Shown piece after piece: positions 1-7,771 of a DNA stretch of 64,000 nucleotides. Source of the DNA: Myxococcus qinghaiensis (GTDB taxonomy: Bacteria > Myxococcota > Myxococcia > Myxococcales > Myxococcaceae); contig NZ_JAKCFA010000015.1 of NCBI RefSeq assembly GCF_024198215.1, forward strand, positions 124,001 through 188,000, read 5' to 3'. The notes under the pieces are model-generated. The model did not search any database, was not told the origin of the DNA, and was given only the letters and a program-made list of their open reading frames with translations. The stretch's first letter is position 1. Each line of letters starts with the position of its first letter. A program made the translations under genes and the position numbers.

Positions 1-832
1 AGAGCGTGAGCGGCCCACCGCCGTAGCGCGCCTGCGACGTCGCCTCGGCGAGCACCGGGTAGCCCGTGGCCTGGGACAGCGCGGAGATGGCGTCCGCGAA
101 CCCGTCCGCCTCGTCACGGGGGCCACAGACGATGACACCCCGCTCCGTCGCGGCGATGCGCTGACGCAGGGACTCCAGCACCGAAGCGTCCGGCTCTTGC
201 ATCGGCGGCACGATTCGCGTGAGCGGCGCACCCGCGCGGCCCGCCTTCGACAGCTCGGACAGGCGCTCCTCGCCAAAGGCCTCGGTCACCGGAGCGAGCG
301 GCTCGCGGAAGGGCACGTTGAGCTGCACGGCGCCACGCGGCATGCGCAGCGCGGTGGCCACGGCCCGAGCGGCGGTGGCGCGCAGGTGGATCAACGCGAC
401 GTCACTGGCCTCCGGGACTCCCACGTCCGTGAAGCTGCGCGCGTGCTCGCCATAGAAGTGCGCCTGGGGCACCGTCTGCGCCGCGCCCCAGCCCTGCAGC
501 TCCAGCGGCCGGTCCGCCGTCAACACCACCAGCGGCACCTGCGACAGCGAGGCCTCGATGACCGCGGGATAGAAGTGCGCGCCCGCCGTGCCGCTCGTCG
601 CCACGAGAATCACCGGCGCGCGGGACTGCTTCGCGAGCCCCAGCCCGAAGAAGCCCGCGCTGCGCTCGTCGATGATGGACCAGGTGCGCAGGCCCTCCGC
701 GCGAGCACACGCCAGCGCCAGCGGCGAGGAGCGCGAGCCCGGGCACACCACGGCGTGCCGCGCGCCACCGCGAACCAGCTCCTCCACGAGCGCGCGAGCC
801 CACAGCAGGTTGAGATTACTGTCGCCCGACAT
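1..832 (-). CDS. menD: MenD, SEPHCHC synthase (3' part outside window)
   Basis: MenD is the thiamine-diphosphate enzyme that adds a succinyl semialdehyde unit from 2-oxoglutarate to isochorismate, the first committed step of menaquinone synthesis. About 277 N-terminal residues are visible and the C-terminal cofactor half lies beyond base 1. Visible family motifs are CPGSRSSPLA (residues 30-39), IIDERSAGFFGLGLAK (53-68), whose Glu56 matches the conserved glutamate that activates ThDP, and TSGTA (79-83). The chosen ATG at 832 lies inside the end of menF, giving a 17-base overlap and probable translational coupling. Cytosolic. Identity is secure; only completeness is unknown. Confidence 0.93.
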   Translation of the reverse strand, partial: MSGDSNLNLLWARALVEELVRGGARHAVVCPGSRSSPLALACARAEGLRTWSIIDERSAGFFGLGLAKQSRAPVILVATSGTAGAHFYPAVIEASLSQVPLVVLTADRPLELQGWGAAQTVPQAHFYGEHARSFTDVGVPEASDVALIHLRATAARAVATALRMPRGAVQLNVPFREPLAPVTEAFGEERLSELSKAGRAGAPLTRIVPPMQEPDASVLESLRQRIAATERGVIVCGPRDEADGFADAISALSQATGYPVLAEATSQARYGGGPLTL

Positions 833-2129
833 CCCCGCCTCCCAACGCACGCAACACGGCCAGACTCTTCATCTCCGTCTCCCGCCACTCCGCCTCCGCG
901 ATGGAGCCGGCCACGATTCCGCAACCCACGTACAACCGGGCCCGCGAGCCCCGCACGCGCGCCGAGCGCAACGCCACCATCAGGTGCGCACGCCCCGGCC
1001 CCACCCACCCCACCGGCCCCGCATACCAACCCCTGTCCAGCCCCTCGTGCTCCACCAGGAAGAACAGCGCGCGCTCACGCGGAGTTCCTCCCACCGCGGG
1101 CGTGGGATGCAGCGCCCCCACCACCTGCGCCGCCGACACGCCCTCGCGCAGCTCCGCGCGGATGCCCGTGCGCAGGTGCACCACGTTCTTCAACGCCAAC
1201 AACCGGGGCTCCGCGTCAGCCCGCACGTCCTCGGTGGCCAGGCCCCGCACCGTCGCGAGGATGTAGCGAACCACCGCTTCGTGCTCGCGCACGTCCTTGT
1301 CCTGGCCCCGCAGCCCCTCGGCCAGATGCGGCGCGGCCGTCCCCGCGAGCGCCTCCGTCTCCAGCACCCGCCCCTCCACCCGACACAGCGTCTCCGGCGT
1401 CGCGCCCAGGAAGCACGTCCCGTCCGGCGCTCGAAACAAGAAGGTGGCGCAGCGAGGGTTCTGCTCCCGCAGCCGCGCCAGCACCTCCACCACGTCGAAG
1501 GGCGCCGGCCCCTCCACGTCCACGGCGCGCGCCAGTACCACCTTCTGGAGCTGTCCCGAAGCAATGGCTTCCAGCGCCCGCTCCACCCGCGCCTCGAACT
1601 CCGGACGCGACGACGTCAGCGACAGCGCGACCTCACCGCCCCGCGCATGTCGATAGGCCGCGGAGAAGCGCGCACGCACCCGCTCCAGCCGCGAGCGCAC
1701 CAGGTCCTCGCCGCCCCGTCCCTCGGGCGCGAAGGCCGCCACGGACAGGCCGCTCGCGGTGCGCCACACCAGCACCTCCGGCAGCGTCCAGCGCGCCACG
1801 CCGTGCGCCGCCCAGGCCTCATCAGGAAGGCCCGTCGCGCCGAACCGGATTCCGCCGAACCAGGGACCCGGAAGGTTGTCGGGCACCTCGCCCAACCAGC
1901 GCAGTGACGTCGCGGCCAGCGTGTTCAGGACCTCGGGCACCTGCCCGGACTCCGACGCCACCACCACCGCCGCCTCACCCCACCCCGCCGCCGCTTCCCG
2001 CTCCAGGGGCCGCTCCCAATACACCGTCGGCACGCCCAGCGAATCCGCTCCGGAGAGTGGATCCACCGCCGCCAGGGGCATCATTCCGGCCACCCAGCGC
2101 TGGCCCTCAACGGGATTGAGCGTCTTCAT
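816..2129 (-). CDS. menF: Isochorismate synthase MenF
   Basis: MenF converts chorismate to isochorismate, feeding menaquinone synthesis. The 437-residue protein has the normal length and carries the chorismate-binding fold in its C-terminal half: GQLQKVVLAR near 192-201 (Lys196 fits the general base), LGATPE (241-246), ETEALAGT (257-264), HPTPAVGG (341-348) and GPVGWVG near 371. It overlaps menD by 17 bases. The ATG at 2129 is preceded by a GAGGA ribosome site. It diverges from the aro operon, so chorismate production and use start from one 104-base intergenic region. Salicylate synthase or PchA-type function is less likely because menD follows directly. Confidence 0.93.
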   Translation of the reverse strand: MKTLNPVEGQRWVAGMMPLAAVDPLSGADSLGVPTVYWERPLEREAAAGWGEAAVVVASESGQVPEVLNTLAATSLRWLGEVPDNLPGPWFGGIRFGATGLPDEAWAAHGVARWTLPEVLVWRTASGLSVAAFAPEGRGGEDLVRSRLERVRARFSAAYRHARGGEVALSLTSSRPEFEARVERALEAIASGQLQKVVLARAVDVEGPAPFDVVEVLARLREQNPRCATFLFRAPDGTCFLGATPETLCRVEGRVLETEALAGTAAPHLAEGLRGQDKDVREHEAVVRYILATVRGLATEDVRADAEPRLLALKNVVHLRTGIRAELREGVSAAQVVGALHPTPAVGGTPRERALFFLVEHEGLDRGWYAGPVGWVGPGRAHLMVALRSARVRGSRARLYVGCGIVAGSIAEAEWRETEMKSLAVLRALGGGDVGRQ

Positions 2130-2169
2130 CAGCGGTCCTCATCCGCGACTGCCCTGAAATCACCTTCGG

Positions 2170-2197
2170 TTGTCTTCTAAGCCATCTCGGCTATACA
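2170..2197 (+). promoter_or_regulatory. Candidate sigma-70 promoter of the aro operon
   Basis: TTGTCT (2170-2175) and TATACA (2192-2197) are separated by 16 bases, each matching the housekeeping consensus at four of six positions. The expected transcription start is near 2204, just before the inverted repeat at 2207-2228, leaving a leader of about 30 bases before aroF. Read by eye; not verified. Confidence 0.38.
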
Positions 2198-2206
2198 TGC
2201 ACCAAG

Positions 2207-2228
2207 GAGTTCAAAACCTCTTGAACTC
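2207..2228. promoter_or_regulatory. Perfect inverted repeat in the aroF leader
   Basis: GAGTTCAA, a 6-base spacer (AACCTC) and TTGAACTC form a perfect 8-bp inverted repeat five bases before the aroF start codon. It could be an operator at the transcription start or an RNA hairpin covering the ribosome-binding region. The left arm sits in AAGGAG, a Shine-Dalgarno-like stretch. The symmetry is directly visible; the role is inference. Confidence 0.5.
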
Positions 2229-2233
2229 GGTGG

Positions 2234-3151
2234 ATGGGAGGGCTCGTGGGAGGCAAGCAGCCAGACGAATCCGTGCCGGCAAACGCCGGAAAGGACACGG
2301 GTGCGCGGCGGGTGCTCCGAGCATTCCGTCCCGAGGGCACGCGTGTCCGCGTGGGGACCGTGGAGGTAGGCGGCCCGGGGTTCGTCGTCATGGCTGGCCC
2401 CTGTGCCGTGGAGGGCGTGGAGCAGGTGGACCGGACCGCCGCGGCCGTCGCGCAGGCCGGCGCCCATGTCCTCCGGGGCGGCGTGTTCAAGCCTCGCACC
2501 AGTCCCTACGCGTTTCAGGGCATGGGAGAGCCGGGGCTTCACCTGCTGGCCGACACCGGGCGCCGGCACGGACTGCCCATCATCAGTGAAGTGATGGAGA
2601 CCGCGCAGATTCCCTTCATGGCTGAGTCCGCGGACATCCTCCAGGTGGGCGCGCGGAACATGCAGAACTTCTCCCTGCTGCGCGCGCTGGGAAAGATTCG
2701 CCGCCCGGTGCTGCTGAAGCGGGGGCTGTCCGCCACGGTGCAGGAGTGGCTGCTGGCGGCCGAGTACCTCCTGGAGGGCGGCAACGAGCAGGTGCTGCTG
2801 TGCGAGCGGGGCATCCGGACGTTCGAGACGGAGATGCGCAACACGCTGGACCTGGCGGCCGTCGCCTGGGCCAAGCAGCGCACGCACCTGCCCGTTATCG
2901 TCGACCCCTCGCATGCGACGGGACAGGTGGAGCTCATCCTCCCCATGTCCCTGGCGGCGGCGGCGGCGGGGGCGGACGGGTTGTTGATTGAGGTCCATGC
3001 GAAGCCGGAGCAGGCGCTGTGCGACGGGGCCCAGGCCCTGACGCCGGAGCGCTTCCAAACGTTGATGCAGCGGCTGCCAGCCGTGCTAGACGCGGTGGGC
3101 CGACACCTTTGGCGGCCGGAGAGTCCGGCCCAGGTCGTGAGGGCGCGATGA
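2234..3151 (+). CDS. aroF: 3-deoxy-7-phosphoheptulonate (DAHP) synthase, type I-beta
   Basis: Condenses phosphoenolpyruvate with erythrose-4-phosphate, the entry step of the shikimate pathway. The 305 residues contain the family motifs in order: MAGPCAVEG, KPRTSPYAFQG, LLKRG, CERGIRTFE, VDPSHATG and LIEVH; these supply the substrate-phosphate and divalent-metal ligands. The N-terminal extension is short, with no chorismate mutase or ACT domain visible, so allosteric control by a fused domain is unlikely. First gene of a seven-gene operon; its TGA overlaps the menG ATG by four bases. The start at 2234 has only a weak ribosome site, so a slightly later start remains possible. Confidence 0.93.
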   Translation: MGGLVGGKQPDESVPANAGKDTGARRVLRAFRPEGTRVRVGTVEVGGPGFVVMAGPCAVEGVEQVDRTAAAVAQAGAHVLRGGVFKPRTSPYAFQGMGEPGLHLLADTGRRHGLPIISEVMETAQIPFMAESADILQVGARNMQNFSLLRALGKIRRPVLLKRGLSATVQEWLLAAEYLLEGGNEQVLLCERGIRTFETEMRNTLDLAAVAWAKQRTHLPVIVDPSHATGQVELILPMSLAAAAAGADGLLIEVHAKPEQALCDGAQALTPERFQTLMQRLPAVLDAVGRHLWRPESPAQVVRAR

Positions 3152-3837
3152 GTACCGAAGTCCGTCAGATGTTCTCCTCCATCGCCACGCGGTACGACGT
3201 GACGAACGAGGTCCTGTCGTTCGGCATCCACCGCCTGTGGCGCCGCACCGCCGTGCGACTCAGCCGGGCCAAGGAAGGCGACAGCGTCCTCGACTGCGCC
3301 TCCGGCACCGGTGACCTGGCGCTGGTCTTCAAGCGCAAGGTGGGAAGCAACGGCCGCGTCGTGGGCACGGACTTCTGCCCGGAGATGCTGGAGAGCGCCC
3401 CCGCGAAGGCGGCCAAGGCGGGCCTCCAGGTGGACTTCCAGGTCGCCGACGCGATGGCCCTGCCCTTCGCGGACAACAGCTTCGACGTGGCCTCCATCGC
3501 CTTCGGCATCCGCAACGTGGATGACCCGGTGAAGTGCCTCAGTGAGATGGGGCGCGTGGTGAAGCCGGGCGGCCGGGTGGTGGTGCTGGAGTTCGGCCAG
3601 CCCAGCGGCGTCTTCGGAGCGCTCTTCCGCTTCTACAGCAAGACGGTGATGCCGGCGATTGGCGGCATGCTCACCGGCAACCGCGCGGCCTATGAGTACC
3701 TGCCCCGCACTTCGGCGGCCTTCCCCGCCGGGGACCGTTTCCTGACGCTGATGGACCAGTCCGGCGCCTATGCGGAGCGAAGCGCGCATCCGCTGACGTT
3801 CGGTACGGCGAACGTGTATGTCGGCACCGTCCGCTGA
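3148..3837 (+). CDS. menG: Demethylmenaquinone methyltransferase (MenG/UbiE)
   Basis: SAM-dependent C-methyltransferase for the last step of menaquinone synthesis. The 229-residue protein opens with EVRQMFSSIATRYDVTNEVLSFG, shown here as the MFSSIATRYDVTNEVLSFG signature, followed by the SAM loop VLDCASGTGDLAL and the family block FGIRNVDDP then VLEFGQP. It sits between aroF and aroK in a chorismate operon, while menF and menD are divergent next door. That context supports menaquinone rather than ubiquinone as the product. The ATG at 3148 overlaps the aroF stop, and the end overlaps aroK by 20 bases. Confidence 0.92.
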   Translation: MSTEVRQMFSSIATRYDVTNEVLSFGIHRLWRRTAVRLSRAKEGDSVLDCASGTGDLALVFKRKVGSNGRVVGTDFCPEMLESAPAKAAKAGLQVDFQVADAMALPFADNSFDVASIAFGIRNVDDPVKCLSEMGRVVKPGGRVVVLEFGQPSGVFGALFRFYSKTVMPAIGGMLTGNRAAYEYLPRTSAAFPAGDRFLTLMDQSGAYAERSAHPLTFGTANVYVGTVR

Positions 3838-4420
3838 AGGCCGCAGAAGACTCGTCGAGCATGTCCTCAACTCAGTGGATCCCCGGCTCGCGCCGACACT
3901 GAGAGAAGCCGTCGCGCGTCCGGGGCCCACGCCCCGCCCGGACACAGGCCAGACGGTGGTGCTGTGTGGCCACCGCAGCGCGGGCAAGTCCACGCTGCTG
4001 CCCCGCATCGGCGGGCTGTTGGAGCGGCGGGGGCTAGACCTGGACGCCCACCTGGAGCACGTCCACGGACGCCCGCTGCGCAAGTGGGTCGCGGAGGCTC
4101 CCACGGAGTTCCGCGCCGCCGAGCGCCAGGCGCTCCTGGAGCTTCCCTCCGGAACGCTCGTGGCGGTGGGTGGCGGCTTCCTCTCGCACCACCCGGACGC
4201 GCTGGCGGGGATGTTCACCCTGCTCATCCCGGTGACGTTCGAGACCTACCGGGAGCGACTGCTCCACGACCGCACCCGACCTCGGCTGCGTCCGGCGGTC
4301 TCCCTGGAGGAGGAGCTCTCCTCCGTCTTCCATGAGCGCGAGGCCCTGCACGCCCGCGTTCCCACCGTCGCCCTGGTGGACTTCCTCCGGGGCTGCCTCC
4401 ACCTCCAGGAGTCCCCGTGA
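3818..4420 (+). CDS. aroK: Shikimate kinase
   Basis: Phosphorylates shikimate at O3 with ATP. The 200-residue protein has about 45 extra N-terminal residues, then a P-loop GHRSAGKST (51-59), an acidic substrate loop LDLDAHLE (74-81), FRAAERQALLEL (99-110, matching the usual FRxxE block) and VGGGF (117-121). The P-loop replaces the usual second glycine pattern with RSAG, but the Lys and Ser/Thr are intact. It starts inside the end of menG and ends by overlapping aroDE, so the cluster is tightly coupled. Confidence 0.88.
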   Translation: MSAPSAEGRRRLVEHVLNSVDPRLAPTLREAVARPGPTPRPDTGQTVVLCGHRSAGKSTLLPRIGGLLERRGLDLDAHLEHVHGRPLRKWVAEAPTEFRAAERQALLELPSGTLVAVGGGFLSHHPDALAGMFTLLIPVTFETYRERLLHDRTRPRLRPAVSLEEELSSVFHEREALHARVPTVALVDFLRGCLHLQESP

Positions 4421-5688
4421 CGCCCGCACGGCGTGTCGTGACGCTGCCTCCCACCCTGCTCGGCACCGACGCCGTGCACTTCGCCCGGGAGTGCCAGCGT
4501 CGCGGCGCCGACGTGCTGGAGATTCGCACGGACCTGCACACCCCGGAGGCCGTGGACCCGGCGGCGCTCGCGGCCGTCCTCCCGCTGCTCGTCTCCGAGC
4601 GTGGCAAGCCGCTGCCCCCGTCCTGGGTCTCTGCCGCGTGGCGCGTGGACCGGGACTTGATGGATGCCACCGGGCACCAGGGCTCGCTCGACGCGCCCTC
4701 CGGCAAGCTGCTCGCGTCGCACCATGCGGACCGGCAGCTCACCACCGACGAAGCGCTGCGCCTGTGGGAGCGCGATGTGCCTCCCGACGCGCTGGTGAAG
4801 CACGTGGAGCCCATGGCCCATCCGGACCATGTCGGCACCCTGCTGGAAACCCAGCGTCGGCTGGCGGAGCGGTTCGGCGTGACGCGTGTCACGGTGCTCG
4901 GCATGGGCGCGGTGGCGCTGCCCGCGCGGGCCGTGCTCGCCCGGAACAACGTGCTCGACTACGTGGCGGCCGGTGGCTCATGGGCCGCGGCGCCGGGTCA
5001 GCGGCTTCTCGACGACGTCGTCCGGGAGTGGCGCGGCGCGGACCGCACCACGATTCCCGCCCCGCTGCGGCTGGGCATCTTCGGGATGTCCATCGCCCAC
5101 TCACGCTCGCCGCGCATCCACCGGCAGCCGTTCGACCGCATCGACATCCCCGAGGACGGCCCCGTCGAGGCGCTCCTGGACTCGCTCCTGCCCCACTACG
5201 CGGGCTTCGCCGTCACCAGCCCGTTCAAGAAGCCCTTGGCCCGGCACACCGGCTCCTCGCTGGACGCCATCAACACCCTGGTCCGCCGGGGCACCCGGTG
5301 GGAGTCCTTCAACACGGACACCGAGGGCGCCCGGAAGGTGCTGGAGCGCCTGGGCTCGAAGGAGGTCTTCGTCCTCGGTGACGGAGGCGCCACGTCCGCG
5401 CTGCGCACCGTGGCGGCCGAGCGCGGTGAAGCCCTGCGCATCCTCCGCCGGGCCGACATCCAGGCCCCCCTCACCGGGGCGGGCGTCTGGACGTGGCCGG
5501 TCCAGGTCGAGCCGCCGGATTCCCTGCGATTCGAGCGAGCACGCGTCGCGGTGATCGCATACGGTGCGCCCGGCCGACGCATCGCGGCGGAGATTACGCG
5601 GCGCGGCGGCACCCCGGTCCTGCTGGGTGCGGCCTGGTTCGTCGCGCAGGCCCGGCGGCAGCGACAGCTTTGGGAGACAGCAACGTGA
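4417..5688 (+). CDS. aroDE: Fused 3-dehydroquinate dehydratase (type I) - shikimate dehydrogenase
   Basis: One 423-residue polypeptide for pathway steps three and four. Residues 1-205 look like a type I dehydroquinase: EIRTDL (35-40), SHH (101-103, catalytic histidine region), Lys128 in VKHVEP (Schiff-base lysine) and AAPGQ (191-195). Residues 219-423 look like a compact shikimate dehydrogenase: SRSPRIH (substrate pocket), VTSPFKK with Lys271, FNTD with Asp301, and the dinucleotide loop GDGGATSA (321-328). The second half is about 60-70 residues shorter than usual AroE, and the loop between the pocket and the catalytic Lys is compressed. GTG start overlaps the aroK stop. AroD-AroE fusions are known in plants and chlamydiae. 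Confidence 0.88.
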   Translation: MTPARRVVTLPPTLLGTDAVHFARECQRRGADVLEIRTDLHTPEAVDPAALAAVLPLLVSERGKPLPPSWVSAAWRVDRDLMDATGHQGSLDAPSGKLLASHHADRQLTTDEALRLWERDVPPDALVKHVEPMAHPDHVGTLLETQRRLAERFGVTRVTVLGMGAVALPARAVLARNNVLDYVAAGGSWAAAPGQRLLDDVVREWRGADRTTIPAPLRLGIFGMSIAHSRSPRIHRQPFDRIDIPEDGPVEALLDSLLPHYAGFAVTSPFKKPLARHTGSSLDAINTLVRRGTRWESFNTDTEGARKVLERLGSKEVFVLGDGGATSALRTVAAERGEALRILRRADIQAPLTGAGVWTWPVQVEPPDSLRFERARVAVIAYGAPGRRIAAEITRRGGTPVLLGAAWFVAQARRQRQLWETAT

Positions 5689-6704
5689 ACACCTTCGGAG
5701 TCCTCTTCCGTTTGACGACCTTTGGTGAGAGCCACGGCCCCGCGCTCGGCGCGGTGGTGGATGGCTGCCCCGCGGGTGTGCCCCTCACGCAAGAGCGCCT
5801 CCAGGCCGCGTTGGACAGGCGCCGCCCCGGACAGTCCGCCCTCGTCACGCCTCGCAACGAGCCGGACCGGGTGGAGATCCTCTCCGGCGTCTTCGAGGAC
5901 AAGACGCTCGGCACGCCCATCGCCGCCATGGTGCGCAACACGAACCAGCGCTCGGGCGACTACGAGCAGCTCAAGCAGGTGGACCGGCCCGGCCACGCGG
6001 ACGCCGTGTGGCGCGAGCGCTACAAGCACCGGGACCACCGCGGCGGCGGCCGCACCAGCGGACGCGAGACGCTCTGCCGCGTCATCGGCGGCACCATCGC
6101 GGAGGCGTACCTGGAGCGGGACCTGCCCACCGTGCGCACCGTCGCGTACGTGTCCCAGGTCGGTGACCTCATCGCCTCCGTGCCCGCGCCGGGCCTCACG
6201 CGCGCCATGGTGGATGCGCACCCCACGCGCTGCCCCGACGAAGCCGTCCGCGAGGAGATGTCCCGCCGCATCCTCGCCGCGAAGGAAGCCGGGGACAGCC
6301 TGGGCGGCTCCATCGACATCCGCGTGGAGGGCCTGCCCGTGGGACTGGGCGAGCCCATCTTCGGGAAGATCAAGGCGCTCATCGCGCAGGCGCTCGGCAG
6401 CGTGGGTGCCATCACCGGTGTCGTCTGGGGCCCGCCGGACTTGCTCCAGCGCATCGGCCAGCCGGGCACCCAGTTCCACTCGGTCAAGGACGTCTACGGC
6501 GGCATCCAGGGGGGCCTCACCAATGGTGAGCCGCTCCAGGTCCGCGCTTTCTTCAAACCCCCAGCGACGCTGGCGGACCACGCGAAGGGTGGCCGTCACG
6601 ACCCGTGCATCATGCCCCGCGCCGTTCCGGTGCTGGAGTCCATGGTGTCACTGGTCATCGCAGACCTCGTCCAACAGATGAACGCACGCCCCAACACCCT
6701 ATGA
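5685..6704 (+). CDS. aroC: Chorismate synthase
   Basis: Eliminates phosphate from EPSP to give chorismate using reduced FMN. The 339-residue protein has all signatures: TTFGESHGPALGAVVDG near the N-terminus, RRRPGQSALVTPRNEPD, RPGHADAVWRERY then HRGGGRTSGRET (flavin and substrate arginines). The GTG at 5685 overlaps the aroDE stop by four bases, and the N-terminus NTFGVLFRLTTFGESHG is the normal family beginning, so upstream in-frame sequence is excluded. Overlaps aroB by four bases. Confidence 0.96.
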   Translation: MNTFGVLFRLTTFGESHGPALGAVVDGCPAGVPLTQERLQAALDRRRPGQSALVTPRNEPDRVEILSGVFEDKTLGTPIAAMVRNTNQRSGDYEQLKQVDRPGHADAVWRERYKHRDHRGGGRTSGRETLCRVIGGTIAEAYLERDLPTVRTVAYVSQVGDLIASVPAPGLTRAMVDAHPTRCPDEAVREEMSRRILAAKEAGDSLGGSIDIRVEGLPVGLGEPIFGKIKALIAQALGSVGAITGVVWGPPDLLQRIGQPGTQFHSVKDVYGGIQGGLTNGEPLQVRAFFKPPATLADHAKGGRHDPCIMPRAVPVLESMVSLVIADLVQQMNARPNTL

Positions 6705-7771
6705 GCCCCTACCCTCCCGGCGCCTACCGTCCTCCCAACGACCGCTGGGGACCGTTTTCCCGACTCGCCAAACGCCTCCCCGAAGGCAGCCTCGCGGTGG
6801 TGGACCGCACCGTGGCCCGCCTGCACCCGGGGCTCATCCCCGCGCTGGAGGCGCAGAATCCTCGCGCCATCGTCCAGCTGGTGGGCGGAGAGAGCGCGAA
6901 GAGCTTCAAGGCCCTGGAGAAGGTGCTCGCCGGGGGACTGTCCCTGCCGCGCTCCGGCACGCTGCTCGCCGTGGGCGGAGGCACCGTGGGCGATGTGTCC
7001 ACCGTCGCAGCCCACCTGCTCAAGCGCGGCGTGAGGTTGGTGCAGGTCCCCACCACGCTGCTCGCCGCCGTCGACAGCAGCCTGGGTGGCAAGGGCGCGG
7101 TGGACCTCACCGTGAAGGGCCGCGTCGTGAAGAACCCCGCCGGCGTCTTCCACTACGCCGAGGAGTCGTGGATCTGCCCGGAGCTGTTCGCCTCGCTGTC
7201 GCCGACTCAGGTGCGCGAGGGCTCGCTCGAGGCGTGGAAGATGATCATCAGCCTGGATGCCGCGCTCTTCCGCCGATATCTGCGCAAGCCGCCGGCGCTC
7301 GAGAAGCTGGTGAAGGACGCGCGCGCCCTCAAGGAGAGCGTCTGCGAGCAGGACCCGTACGAGCACCAGGGCCTGCGCCGGGTGCTCAACTTCGGCCACA
7401 CCTTCGGCCACGTGCTGGAGAGCGTGTCCCACTTCAAGCTGTCCCACGGTGACGCCGTGGGCCTTGGCATCCTCCTGGCCCTGGACGTGGGTCGCCACCT
7501 GGGCGTCACCCCCGCGCCCGTGGCCGCCGAAGTCGAGCGCGCCCTCATCGACGGCCCGGGAGTCCTCGGCCGCGAGCGGGTCGCCGCCCTCCTGCGCCCC
7601 GCGTCGCTCAAGGACATCGCCACGCTGCTCGACGCCGACAAGAAGGCGGGAGCCCGGGGCGAGCTGCGCATGGTGCTGTTGACCGCCATCGGCGCCACCG
7701 AGGTCCGCGACGTGGCGGCCAGCACGTGGCGCGAGCTGTGGCCGTCGTGGACGAAGGCGGTGCGCCCGTGA
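6701..7771 (+). CDS. aroB: 3-dehydroquinate synthase
   Basis: Converts DAHP to 3-dehydroquinate, with NAD and a divalent metal. The 356-residue protein shows GGGTVGDVSTVAA (NAD loop), QVPTTLLAAVDSSLGGK (substrate and NAD site), Lys/Asn of VVKNPAG, and metal ligands in LNFGHTFGHVLE and LSHGDAVGLG. Length is normal. The ATG at 6701 overlaps the aroC stop (ATGA) and the end overlaps aroA the same way, so it is translated within the aro operon. No truncation seen. Confidence 0.95.
   Translation: MSPYPPGAYRPPNDRWGPFSRLAKRLPEGSLAVVDRTVARLHPGLIPALEAQNPRAIVQLVGGESAKSFKALEKVLAGGLSLPRSGTLLAVGGGTVGDVSTVAAHLLKRGVRLVQVPTTLLAAVDSSLGGKGAVDLTVKGRVVKNPAGVFHYAEESWICPELFASLSPTQVREGSLEAWKMIISLDAALFRRYLRKPPALEKLVKDARALKESVCEQDPYEHQGLRRVLNFGHTFGHVLESVSHFKLSHGDAVGLGILLALDVGRHLGVTPAPVAAEVERALIDGPGVLGRERVAALLRPASLKDIATLLDADKKAGARGELRMVLLTAIGATEVRDVAASTWRELWPSWTKAVRP

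Noticed and set aside
197..2119. Long plus-strand open frame opposite menF/menD
   Set aside because: Arg/Pro/Ala-rich translation typical of antisense to GC-rich genes; menF and menD on the other strand have full motifs.
5493..5684. 64-codon N-terminal extension of chorismate synthase
   Set aside because: The GTG at 5685 gives the family N-terminus and a 4-base overlap with aroDE; the extension overlaps aroDE out of frame.
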